Assembly: GCA_036389035.1 (NCBI GenBank)
Contig: DASVQQ010000008.1
Coordinates: forward strand, 166,974-230,973
Reading direction: 5' to 3'
Length of the DNA: 64,000 nucleotides
Source: Jatrophihabitans sp.
GTDB lineage: Bacteria > Actinomycetota > Actinomycetes > Mycobacteriales > Jatrophihabitantaceae
The notes beneath the pieces were generated by a model that saw nothing but the letters and a program-made list of their open reading frames with translations, was not told the origin of the DNA and did no database searches. A program made the translations under genes and the position numbers. Positions within the stretch are counted from its first letter, which is position 1, and each line of letters opens with the position of its first letter. Positions 56,600 through 64,000 of the stretch are shown in pieces.

Positions 56600-58848
56600 C
56601 CCGGCCGTTCGGCATGACGCGCAATTCCAACCTGCTGGGCAGGCTGTTCGCCTGCCTGGCCGGCGCGCTGGTGCTGTCGTTGATGTGGGGGCCGCAGGAA
56701 GGCAGCTTCGGCAACTTCTACTTCGTCCTCAAGAAGGGCCTGTTCGAGCCCCGGGTGTTCATCTTCCTGGCGCTCGGGGTGATCGTGTTCCTGGCGATCA
56801 CCTTCTGGCCGAAGGTGGTCCCGTACCTCACCCGGCCCGGTGTCTGGCCGCTGATCGCCGGCCTGTTGACGGTGATCGCGTCCCAGACCCTGATGCACTG
56901 GGCCGATCAGATCGGCGACGCCAAGTTCGCCACGGTGGCCAACGCGGTGGCCAACACCAATGGCATCTCACCGCTGGCCTCGGCCTTCTTCGGCGGGCTC
57001 GCCTGGGCGCAGCTGGTGGTGGTCGTGCTGCTGCTCGGCGCCGCGATCGTGACCGGCGTGCGCAACTTCGGCTGGGCCGCGGCGGTGGTCAGCCTCGCCG
57101 CCGCCGTGATCGCCTACCTCTCGCACCGCGCCGTCATCGACCTGGCCGGTGGCGCGGACCATTCGCTGGGCATGTACGTCTGCGTGGTCGGCTACCTGGT
57201 GCTGATGACCGCCGGCCTGGTGGTCGCGATGTCGGATGCCCAGGTGGCCAACACCCGCGGAGCGGTGAACCGGGTGCTCGGCTGGCGCCCCGGGCTGCCG
57301 CTGGTGGTGATCGGCGCCGTGCTCGGACTGATCTCGATGAGCACCTCGGCCTGGTTCTCACCGGAGAACCTCAACGCCACCCTCACCGACACCAGCGACG
57401 TGTTCCGCAACGCCGGCCTGGCCCCGATCGCCTCGCAGTACCTGATGTGGCTGGGGTGGGCGCTGTTCGCGGCCAGCCTGGTGCTCAGCGGGGCGGCCAG
57501 CTACCTGCGGATCCGCACGCTGGGCTGGGCCGGAGCCGTGGTGGGCGGCGTGGGCGTGGCGCTCACCATCCTGACCCTCTACCGCATCAGCAGCCTCGGC
57601 GCCAAAGAAGAGTTCGACGGGGCGACCGGGCCGTGGCAGAACCTCGGCGCGGGCGGCTGGATGACCGCCGCGGCGCTCTTCCTGATCGGGGCCGGCGGCT
57701 ACATCGCCGCGACTGCCCCCCGCTACGCCGAGACGAGCGTCGAGGTCGACCCGGACGCCGTCGCCTCCGGCCGGTCCGCGACCTCGAGCTTCCTGACCGC
57801 ACCCGGCGCGGTGCGCAGCTGCGTCATGATCGCGGTCGCCCTCGCGCTGTTCTACCCGCCGACCGCCAACGGCTTCTGGCAGTCGGTGCTGGTCTCCCAG
57901 ATCGGCATCTACGTCCTGCTGGCGATCGGCCTGAACGTGGTGGTCGGCTGGGCCGGCCTGCTGGACCTGGGTTTCATCGCCTTCTACGCCATCGGCTCCT
58001 ACACCACCGCCTACCTGGTGGGCTCGCTGCCGGTGAAGCCGCCGTCCTGGCTGAGCATGAGCCCGCTGCTGGCCATCCCGTTCGCGGTGGTGATCTGCCT
58101 GCTGGCCGGTGTGGCCCTGGGCGCGCCGACCCTGCGGTTGCGCGGTGACTACCTGGCGATCGTGACTCTCGGCTTCGGTGAGATCATCCGGATCGTGGCG
58201 GTCAACGCCGACGAGGTGACCAACGGCAGCCAGGGCCCGGTCACCGCGGTGCCGCACCCGGTCATCGACGCCGGCCCGGTGTCGATCACCTGGGGACTGA
58301 ACCAGCTGCAGTACTGGTACCTGCTGCTGGTGCTGGTGCTGATCGTGCTGCTGGCGTTCCGGCGGCTCGAGCACTCCCGGATCGGGCGCGCCTGGGCCGC
58401 GATCCGCGAGGACGAGGTGGCCGCCCAGGCCACCGGCATCAACACCTTCCGGATCAAGCTGCTGGCCTTCGCCATCGGCGCCTCGACCTCCGGGGTGGCC
58501 GGGGTGTTCTTCGCCAGCCAGGTCGGGTTCTTCACGCCTGACAACTTCCTGCTGAACAACTCGATCCTGGTCGTGGCCTACGTGGTGTTCGGCGGCATGG
58601 GCTCGCTGCCCGGCGCGATCGCCGGCGCGGCGCTGCTGACCTGGCTGCCGGAGTTCCTCAGGGACCAGGTGCCCGCGGCCGACCGGCAGATGTGGATCGG
58701 CGCCGTGGTGCTGCTGATGATGATCTTCCGTCCCGGCGGCGTGCTGCCGGCCCGTCGTCGAGCGGTCGAGCTGTCCGGACTGCCCGAACACCAGAGACCG
58801 GCCCCGGAAGTCAGAGACGTTCCCATTCGCGAGGGGGCAGCGAAATGA
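56596..58848 (+). CDS. livM: LivM permease with about 400-residue extra N-terminal membrane module
   Basis: 750 residues, roughly twice the usual LivM. Residues about 415-735 are a standard LivM: IGLNVVVGWAGLLDLGFIAF, LRLRGDYLAIVTLGFGEIIR, EDEVAAQATGINTFRIKLLA, FGGMGSLPGAIAG. The N-terminal 400 residues contain about nine more membrane helices of no recognised family. The start ATG 56596 overlaps livH, so the extension is translated unless an internal start is used. The role of the added module is unknown. The stop overlaps livG. Confidence 0.93.
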   Translation: MTRPFGMTRNSNLLGRLFACLAGALVLSLMWGPQEGSFGNFYFVLKKGLFEPRVFIFLALGVIVFLAITFWPKVVPYLTRPGVWPLIAGLLTVIASQTLMHWADQIGDAKFATVANAVANTNGISPLASAFFGGLAWAQLVVVVLLLGAAIVTGVRNFGWAAAVVSLAAAVIAYLSHRAVIDLAGGADHSLGMYVCVVGYLVLMTAGLVVAMSDAQVANTRGAVNRVLGWRPGLPLVVIGAVLGLISMSTSAWFSPENLNATLTDTSDVFRNAGLAPIASQYLMWLGWALFAASLVLSGAASYLRIRTLGWAGAVVGGVGVALTILTLYRISSLGAKEEFDGATGPWQNLGAGGWMTAAALFLIGAGGYIAATAPRYAETSVEVDPDAVASGRSATSSFLTAPGAVRSCVMIAVALALFYPPTANGFWQSVLVSQIGIYVLLAIGLNVVVGWAGLLDLGFIAFYAIGSYTTAYLVGSLPVKPPSWLSMSPLLAIPFAVVICLLAGVALGAPTLRLRGDYLAIVTLGFGEIIRIVAVNADEVTNGSQGPVTAVPHPVIDAGPVSITWGLNQLQYWYLLLVLVLIVLLAFRRLEHSRIGRAWAAIREDEVAAQATGINTFRIKLLAFAIGASTSGVAGVFFASQVGFFTPDNFLLNNSILVVAYVVFGGMGSLPGAIAGAALLTWLPEFLRDQVPAADRQMWIGAVVLLMMIFRPGGVLPARRRAVELSGLPEHQRPAPEVRDVPIREGAAK

Positions 58849-59843
58849 CCTCGACGATGCACGACTCGGCTACTCACGAGCAGCCGACCACCGGCACCGA
58901 CGTCGTCTTCGACGTCCGCAACGTCACGTTGCGCTTCGGCGGTGTGACCAGCCTCAACGACGTCTCGCTGCAGATGTACCGCGGTGAGATCCTGGCGGTG
59001 ATCGGGCCGAACGGCGCGGGCAAGACCTCGCTGTTCAACTCCCTGACCGGTGTCTACACACCGCAGGAGGGCGCCATCGAGGTGCGGGCCCGGGTCGGGG
59101 ATTCCCCGACCAGCGTGATCGGCCTCAAGACCCACCTGGTGAACCGGCTGGGAGTGGCCCGGACGTTCCAGAACATCCGGCTGTTCCCGGCGCTGACGGC
59201 GCTGGAGAACGTCAAGGTCGGCATCGAGACGCGCCAGAAGTCCGGATCGATCGCGGCGATGCTCGGGCTGCCGCGCCAGCGCCGGGAGGAGCGGGAGAGC
59301 ACCGAGGCCGCCTACAAGCTGTTGCACCGGGTCGGCCTGGAACGGCGGTCCAACGACATCGCCGGCTCGCTGGCCTACGGCGAGCAGCGCCGGCTCGAGA
59401 TCGCCCGGGCACTGGGCACCTCGCCCGGGGTGATCCTGCTCGACGAGCCGGCCGCCGGCACCAACCCGGCCGAGAAGCGCGAGCTGGCGACGCTGATCCA
59501 GAGCATCAACGTCGACGACGGCGTCAGCGTGCTGCTGATCGAGCACGACATGAAGCTGGTGATGTCGATCGCGCACCGGATCATCGTGCTCAACTTCGGC
59601 GAGAAGATCGCCGAGGGCAGCCCGGAGCAGATCCAGCGCCACCCGGAGGTGGTCGCGGCCTATCTCGGAACCCCGGCCGACGAGGTCTCCGAGATGGACC
59701 TGACCCAGCCGGAGCTGCACCGGATCGACACCGCGACCTCGCTGGACGAACTGGTCGGGCAGACACCGGAGGAAGCCGCGGCCGAGCACGAACATGAGCA
59801 CGGGCACGAGCACGAACACCACAGAGGGGGACTGCCGTCGTGA
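58845..59843 (+). CDS. livG: LivG, ABC ATPase with His-rich C-terminal tail
   Basis: 332 residues from ATG 58845 (overlaps livM stop). Walker A GPNGAGKTS, LivG-type insertion with GVARTFQNIRLFPALTALEN, signature region SLAYGEQRRLEIARAL, and Walker B VILLDEPAAG. About 55 extra residues follow the usual AYLG end, finishing HEHEHGHEHEHH. The His tail could bind metal; function unknown. Overlaps livF as GTGA. Confidence 0.95.
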   Translation: MTSTMHDSATHEQPTTGTDVVFDVRNVTLRFGGVTSLNDVSLQMYRGEILAVIGPNGAGKTSLFNSLTGVYTPQEGAIEVRARVGDSPTSVIGLKTHLVNRLGVARTFQNIRLFPALTALENVKVGIETRQKSGSIAAMLGLPRQRREERESTEAAYKLLHRVGLERRSNDIAGSLAYGEQRRLEIARALGTSPGVILLDEPAAGTNPAEKRELATLIQSINVDDGVSVLLIEHDMKLVMSIAHRIIVLNFGEKIAEGSPEQIQRHPEVVAAYLGTPADEVSEMDLTQPELHRIDTATSLDELVGQTPEEAAAEHEHEHGHEHEHHRGGLPS

Positions 59844-60568
59844 GCGAGGCGCTGCTGCAGGTCGATGACATCGAGGTCCGCTACGGGGCCATCAGGGCTC
59901 TCAAGGGGGTCAGCTTCGAGGTCTTCGAGGGCGAGGTGGTGGCCCTGCTCGGCGCCAACGGCGCGGGCAAGACCACGACCCAGAAGACGGTGTCCGGCAT
60001 GCTCCAGCCGTCCCTCGGCCAGATCATCTTCGACGGCGAGCGGATCGACGGCATTCCGCCCCACAAGCTGATCAGCATGGGGATCTGCCACGTTCCCGAG
60101 GGCCGCCGGGTGTTCCCCCGGATGACGGTGCACGAGAACCTGGAGATGGGCGCCTTCCGGTTCAAGCGGCCGGACACGCAGGTGTTCGACCGCGTCCTGG
60201 AGCTGTTCCCGCGGCTGGGCGAGCGGATCAAGCAGCCCGCCGGCACGCTGTCCGGCGGCGAGCAGCAGATGCTGGCGATCGGCCGCGCGCTGATGGGCAA
60301 GCCGCGGCTGCTGCTGCTGGACGAGCCGTCGATGGGTCTGGCCCCGCTGATCGTCAAGCAGATCTTCGACATCGTGCGTGAGATCAACTCCACCGGGGTG
60401 ACCGTCCTGATCGTCGAGCAGAACGCCGCGCAGGCGTTGGCGCTGGCCAACCGGGGCTACGTCCTGGAGACCGGTGAGCTGGTGCTCAGCGGCACCGGCC
60501 GCGAACTGCTGGCCGATGACCGGGTGCGGGCTGCGTACCTGGGCGAGGAGATCGCCGCCGTCTCCTAG
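59840..60568 (+). CDS. livF: LivF, ABC ATPase
   Basis: 242 residues from GTG 59840. Walker A GANGAGKTTT, the LivF-type GICHVPEGRRVFPRMTVHENL, signature TLSGGEQQMLAIGRAL, Walker B LLLLDEPSMGLAPL, and H-loop region LIVEQNAAQAL, which has Gln in place of the usual His as is common in LivF. Last gene of livKHMGF; pairs with LivG. Confidence 0.97.
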   Translation: MSEALLQVDDIEVRYGAIRALKGVSFEVFEGEVVALLGANGAGKTTTQKTVSGMLQPSLGQIIFDGERIDGIPPHKLISMGICHVPEGRRVFPRMTVHENLEMGAFRFKRPDTQVFDRVLELFPRLGERIKQPAGTLSGGEQQMLAIGRALMGKPRLLLLDEPSMGLAPLIVKQIFDIVREINSTGVTVLIVEQNAAQALALANRGYVLETGELVLSGTGRELLADDRVRAAYLGEEIAAVS

Positions 60569-60619
60569 GAGCACGGAGGCCGGCGTCACCGCCTGCGCTA
60601 CCGAAAAGACGGATGTTTA

Positions 60620-60645
60620 GTCACCCTCGGTAGGTAGGTGGTGAC
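60620..60645 (+). terminator. Weak hairpin after livF
   Basis: GTCACC (60620-60625) and GGTGAC (60640-60645) can pair around a 14-nt loop, about 52 nt after livF. A short stem without T-run; a terminator is only possible. Confidence 0.3.
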
Positions 60646-60705
60646 GGGCAGTTTCGTAGCGGGGCAATACCTCCCATTGCTCTGTCGGACCGGTCGCGCG
60701 CGCGC

Positions 60706-60743
60706 TAGGGTGCGTTCGGGTTCGCCACTGAAGTGGCGAACCC
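60706..60743 (+). promoter_or_regulatory. Promoter and perfect palindrome before GNAT gene
   Basis: TAGGGT (60706-60711) fits a -10. Seven nt later begins GGGTTCGCCACT (60718-60729), spacer GA, AGTGGCGAACCC (60732-60743): a perfect 12-bp inverted repeat at the predicted transcript start. It could be a repressor site or a 5'-end hairpin. Confidence 0.6.
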
Positions 60744-60780
60744 GCCCAGCGTCGGGATCAACTCGAAATCGGGAGCGGAT

Positions 60781-61365
60781 GTGTCGAGAGGCAACCTGCG
60801 TATCAGACCCGGCGCGCTCTCCGATATCAACGACCTCATCTCCCTCACCGTCGAGAACGGGGTCACCGAGCACATCGGGCGCCGGGGCCGCAAGGGTGAC
60901 CTGAGCTCCGTGGCCGACCGTTTCCGCTCGTTGCTCTCCGACATCGACCGGCTGGTGCTGGTGGCGGTGGACGAGGCCAGCGAGCAGCTCGTCGGGTTCG
61001 CGGTGCTGCTCGAGGAGCAGATCGGCGTGCTGGCGCCCACCACCACCCTCTACATCTCGCACCTGCTGGTGGCCCCGTCCTTCCGCAGGCGCGGCGCGGG
61101 GCGGGCGCTGCTGACCGGAGCGGTCCGGCACGCCGAGGACCGTGAGATCAGCCATGTGGTCGTCGGGGTGCAGGCCGGCTCCCGGGACGCCAACCGCTAC
61201 CTGGCCCGGCTGGGCTTCGCACCGCTGGTGGTGCGCCGGATCGCCTCGGTCACCGCGCTGCGCCGCAGCCTCGGAATCGCTGACACCATGGACCGGGTCG
61301 CGCTTCGCCGCCGCCGCACGGTGCGCGGGGTGATCCCGAGCCGTGTGGTAGGCAGAGGGGCATGA
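60781..61365 (+). CDS. GNAT family N-acetyltransferase
   Basis: 194 residues from GTG 60781, with GGGAG at 60771-60775; an in-frame GTG at 60733 lies in the palindrome and is rejected. GNAT fold with acetyl-CoA motif VAPSFRRRGAGRALL and C-terminal NRYLARLGFAPL. Substrate unknown. Its stop overlaps the next start (ATGA). Confidence 0.88.
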   Translation: MSRGNLRIRPGALSDINDLISLTVENGVTEHIGRRGRKGDLSSVADRFRSLLSDIDRLVLVAVDEASEQLVGFAVLLEEQIGVLAPTTTLYISHLLVAPSFRRRGAGRALLTGAVRHAEDREISHVVVGVQAGSRDANRYLARLGFAPLVVRRIASVTALRRSLGIADTMDRVALRRRRTVRGVIPSRVVGRGA

Positions 61366-61814
61366 TCACACCCGCGCAGCAGGCGATGCTCGATGAGTTC
61401 CAGAAGCGTTGGGACGGCACCGACGAACAGCTGGCCCCCCGGATGGGCATCGAGATCGTGGACAACGACCCGAACCGCCTGGTGGCCACCATGCCGGTGA
61501 CCGGCAACCGCCAGCCTTACGGGCTGTTGCACGGCGGCGCCTCGGCGGTGCTGGCCGAGACCCTAGGCTCGTACTCGGCGGGCCTGCTGGCCGGACCGGA
61601 CCACATCGCCGTCGGGGTCGAGCTCAGCTGCAGCCACAATCGCATGGCCACCGAAGGCGTCGTCACCGCCGTCTGCACCCCCATCCACGTCGGGCGCACG
61701 CTGTCCTCGTTCGAGATCGTGATCACCGATGACCAGGGCCGCCGGACCTGCACCGCCCGGCTGACCTGCGCCATCCGGCCGGCCCACCACGCGGGGCTGG
61801 CCAGCTCGCACTGA
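61362..61814 (+). CDS. PaaI-type hotdog thioesterase
   Basis: 150 residues from ATG 61362. Hotdog fold with GLLHGGASAVLAETLGS, the PaaI/ComA-type active-site helix, and ELSCSHNRMATEG. Resembles actinobacterial thioesterases placed upstream of polA. Substrate unknown; could act on aromatic or isoprenoid-linked acyl-CoA. Confidence 0.9.
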   Translation: MITPAQQAMLDEFQKRWDGTDEQLAPRMGIEIVDNDPNRLVATMPVTGNRQPYGLLHGGASAVLAETLGSYSAGLLAGPDHIAVGVELSCSHNRMATEGVVTAVCTPIHVGRTLSSFEIVITDDQGRRTCTARLTCAIRPAHHAGLASSH

Positions 61815-61840
61815 GCGGCAGGACTGTCCGACGGTGGGCC

Positions 61841-61846
61841 TAGACT
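61841..61846 (+). promoter_or_regulatory. -10 element (TAGACT) of polA
   Basis: TAGACT at 61841-61846, eight nt before GTG 61855. No ribosome site, so a leaderless transcript is likely. Confidence 0.6.
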
Positions 61847-61854
61847 CAGCCACC

Positions 61855-64000
61855 GTGACAGCTGCTGACTCCACGCCCAGACTGCTTCTCATCGACGGCC
61901 ACTCGATCGCCTACCGGGCCTTCTTCGCGCTGCCGGTCGAGAACTTCTCCACCAAGGCCGGGCAGCCCACCAACGCGGTGTTCGGCTTCACCTCGATGCT
62001 GATCAACCTGCTGCGCGACGAGCAGCCGAGCCATCTCGCGGTCGCCTTCGACGTCAGCCGGCAGACCTTTCGCAGCGAGTCCTACCCCGAGTACAAGGCC
62101 AACCGCTCCAGCACCCCGCAGCCCTTCCAGGGGCAGGTCTCGCTGATCCAGGAGGTGCTGGCGGCGCTGCGCATCCCGATGCTGTCGCTGCCCGGCTACG
62201 AGGCCGACGACGTGATCGCCACCCTCACCGAAGAGGCCGCCGAGCACGGCATGCAGGTCCTGATCTGCACCGGTGACCGCGACGCGCTGCAGCTGGTCAA
62301 CGAGCGGGTCACCGTGCTGTACCCGAAGAAGGGCGTCTCCGAGCTCACCCGGTTCACCCCGCAGGAGGTGCAGGCCAAGTACGACCTCAGCCCGGCCCAG
62401 TACCCCGACTTCGCCGCGCTGCGCGGTGACCCCAGCGACAACCTGCCCGGCATCGCCGGCGTCGGGGAGAAGACCGCCGCCAAGTGGATCCGCGAGTACG
62501 GCTCGCTGGAGCAGCTGGTGCAGCGGGTCGACGAGGTCAAGGGCAAGGTCGGTGACGCGCTGCGCGAGAACCTCGGCTCGGTGCTGCGCAACGCCCAGCT
62601 GACCAGGCTGGTGCGCGACGTCGACCTCGACCTCGGGGTGAGTGAGCTCAGCCGCCAGCAGTGGGACCGCGACGAGGTGCACCAGCTTTTCGACAACCTG
62701 GAATTCCGGGTGCTGCGCGAGCGGCTGTTCGCCACCCTGGCAGCTCCCGAGCCCGAGGCCTCGGAAGGCTTCGACGTCGAGGTGCTGCGGCTGGGGCCTG
62801 ACGAGGTGGCCGGGTTCCTGGCCGAGCACGCCACCGACGGCCGCCGGGTGGGGGTGTCCTTCGGCGGAACCTGGGGCCGCGGCACCGGCACCCTCAACTC
62901 GGTGACGCTTGCCTGCGCCGACGGCGCCGCCGGCTGGGTCGAGGTCGTCCAGCTCACCGAGTCCGACGACAAGGCGCTGGCCGGCTGGCTGGCCGATCCC
63001 GACCTCGCCAAGGCCTGCCACGACATCAAGGGGCCGGTGCTGGCGCTGGCCCAGCACGGCTGGAAGCTGGCCGGGGTCAGCTCGGACACCCAGCTGGCCG
63101 CCTACCTGGTGCAGCCCGGCCAGCGTGCCTTCGACCTGGCCGACCTCGCGCTGCGCTATCTCAAGCGCGAGTTGCGCGACGAGTCCGGCCCGGCCACCGG
63201 CCAGCTCACCCTCGACGGCGGCCTGGAGGAGTCCGACAACGCCCGGGCCCAGGCCGAAGCGGTCCGGGCCTCGGCGATCCGTGACCTTGCCGACGCTCTG
63301 GACACCGAGCTCGCCGGCCGGGGTGGCACCGCCCTGCTCACCGACCTCGAGCTGCCGCTGACCTTCGTGCTGGCCGACATCGAGGCCACCGGCATCGCGG
63401 TGGACACCACGCACCTGACCGAGCTGCAGTCCGAGCTCGCCGCGGCGGTGCTCGACGCCGAGACCGAGGCGCACGCGCTCGTCGGCCGCCGGTTCAACCT
63501 CGGCTCGCCCAAGCAGCTGCAGCAGATCCTGTTCGACGAGCTGAACCTGCCGAAGACCAAGCGGACCAAGACCGGCTACACCACCGATGCCGACGCACTC
63601 CAGGCGCTCCACGCGCAGACGGGGCACCCGTTCCTGGCCGCGGTGCTGCTCCACCGCGATGCCACCCGGCTCAAGGTCACCGTCGACGGGCTGCTCAAGT
63701 CGATCGCAGACGACGGGCGCATCCACACCACCTACAACCAGATGATCGCGGCTACCGGCCGGATCTCCTCGACCGAGCCCAATCTGCAGAACATCCCGAT
63801 CCGCACCGAGGAGGGGCGGCGCATCCGCGAGGCGTTCGTCGTCGGCCACGGCTTCGAGTCGCTGATGACGGCCGACTACAGCCAGATCGAGATGCGCATC
63901 ATGGCGACCCTGTCCGAGGACGCCGGCCTGATCGAGGCTTTCATGGGCGGGGAGGACCTGCACACGACCGTGGCCTCCCGGGTGTTCGGGGTGGAGCCCG
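61855..64000 (+). CDS. polA: PolA, DNA polymerase I (3' partial)
   Basis: Repair and Okazaki-fragment polymerase. 715 residues are visible before the window ends. The 5'-3' exonuclease domain (about 1-300) has LLIDGHSIAYRAFFALP, PGYEADDVIATL, CTGDRDALQLV and GDPSDNLPGIAGVG. The 3'-5' exonuclease-like domain (about 310-500) lacks the catalytic Asp/Glu (GVSFGGTWGRG stands where DTETDS is expected), so proofreading is probably lost, as in other actinobacteria. Polymerase motif A TADYSQIEMRIMA is present. GTG 61855 with TAGACT upstream. Confidence 0.96.
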   Translation, partial: MTAADSTPRLLLIDGHSIAYRAFFALPVENFSTKAGQPTNAVFGFTSMLINLLRDEQPSHLAVAFDVSRQTFRSESYPEYKANRSSTPQPFQGQVSLIQEVLAALRIPMLSLPGYEADDVIATLTEEAAEHGMQVLICTGDRDALQLVNERVTVLYPKKGVSELTRFTPQEVQAKYDLSPAQYPDFAALRGDPSDNLPGIAGVGEKTAAKWIREYGSLEQLVQRVDEVKGKVGDALRENLGSVLRNAQLTRLVRDVDLDLGVSELSRQQWDRDEVHQLFDNLEFRVLRERLFATLAAPEPEASEGFDVEVLRLGPDEVAGFLAEHATDGRRVGVSFGGTWGRGTGTLNSVTLACADGAAGWVEVVQLTESDDKALAGWLADPDLAKACHDIKGPVLALAQHGWKLAGVSSDTQLAAYLVQPGQRAFDLADLALRYLKRELRDESGPATGQLTLDGGLEESDNARAQAEAVRASAIRDLADALDTELAGRGGTALLTDLELPLTFVLADIEATGIAVDTTHLTELQSELAAAVLDAETEAHALVGRRFNLGSPKQLQQILFDELNLPKTKRTKTGYTTDADALQALHAQTGHPFLAAVLLHRDATRLKVTVDGLLKSIADDGRIHTTYNQMIAATGRISSTEPNLQNIPIRTEEGRRIREAFVVGHGFESLMTADYSQIEMRIMATLSEDAGLIEAFMGGEDLHTTVASRVFGVEP

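Overview
The window is high-GC, gene-dense DNA from an actinobacterium. The gene order is the classic actinobacterial core: ftsW-murG-murC-ftsQ-ftsZ-yggS-sepF-yggT-divIVA, a T-box before ileS, lspA-rluD-dnaE, a his operon with a PriA-like hisA, trpE-membrane protein-trpC, lgt, gltB, pyk, an ANTAR-type PdtaR regulator and polA. GTG starts, ATGA/GTGA stop-start overlaps and leaderless-looking promoters (TANNNT 6-8 nt before the start codon) are frequent. I cannot name the species; the order resembles Frankia/Nakamurella/Jatrophihabitans-like lineages, which is an inference from gene order only.

Layout. 1-8168: cell division and wall cluster, reading rightward. A 409-bp repeat- and hairpin-rich gap isolates ftsQ from ftsZ. 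8385-10093: divIVA and a membrane protein with a C-terminal Cys/His motif. 10137-13262 (minus): ileS with its T-box leader (about 13265-13557). 13760-16471: a histone H1-like TraR/DksA protein, lspA and rluD. 16531-17108: a MhuD-like heme monooxygenase gene diverging from dnaE. 20753-24391: small membrane, GyrI-like and amidohydrolase genes. 24611-31176: a LON-domain gene diverging from hisDCBH-orf-hisAF. 31269-35732: a metallopeptidase, a membrane protein and an OmpR-type two-component pair. 35810-39200: hisI-trpE-membrane protein-trpC. 39201-39540: three copies of a palindromic repeat. 39541-43765: quinone oxidoreductase, lgt, VIT-family transporter, channel-like and ankyrin genes. 43980-50947: gltB, pyk, acyl-CoA thioesterase. 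51123-53357: a lipoprotein, a PLP decarboxylase and tRNA-Leu(CAA). 53459-60568: pdtaR and the branched-chain amino acid ABC operon livKHMGF. 60781-64000: a GNAT gene, a hotdog thioesterase and polA, which runs off the right edge.

How the genes work together. The first block builds the septum: lipid II synthesis (MurG, MurC), polymerisation and divisome (FtsW, FtsQ, FtsZ, SepF), and polar growth (DivIVA). The his and trp blocks are amino acid synthesis, probably linked by one bifunctional HisA/TrpF enzyme (PriA). GltB and the Liv transporter serve nitrogen and amino acid supply. Departures from the usual order are the absence of trpBA between trpC and lgt, of gltD next to gltB, and of the pgeF-type gene after ftsZ.

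No wholly new system stands out; this is mostly core genome. The most interesting material is non-coding or at protein ends: a palindromic repeat family at two loci, the T-box, recurrent TAGACT-type promoters, operator-like perfect palindromes, a roughly 400-residue extra membrane module on LivM, a Lys/Ala/Pro-rich TraR/DksA protein lacking one zinc cysteine, and many short in-frame tandem repeats in disordered protein tails.
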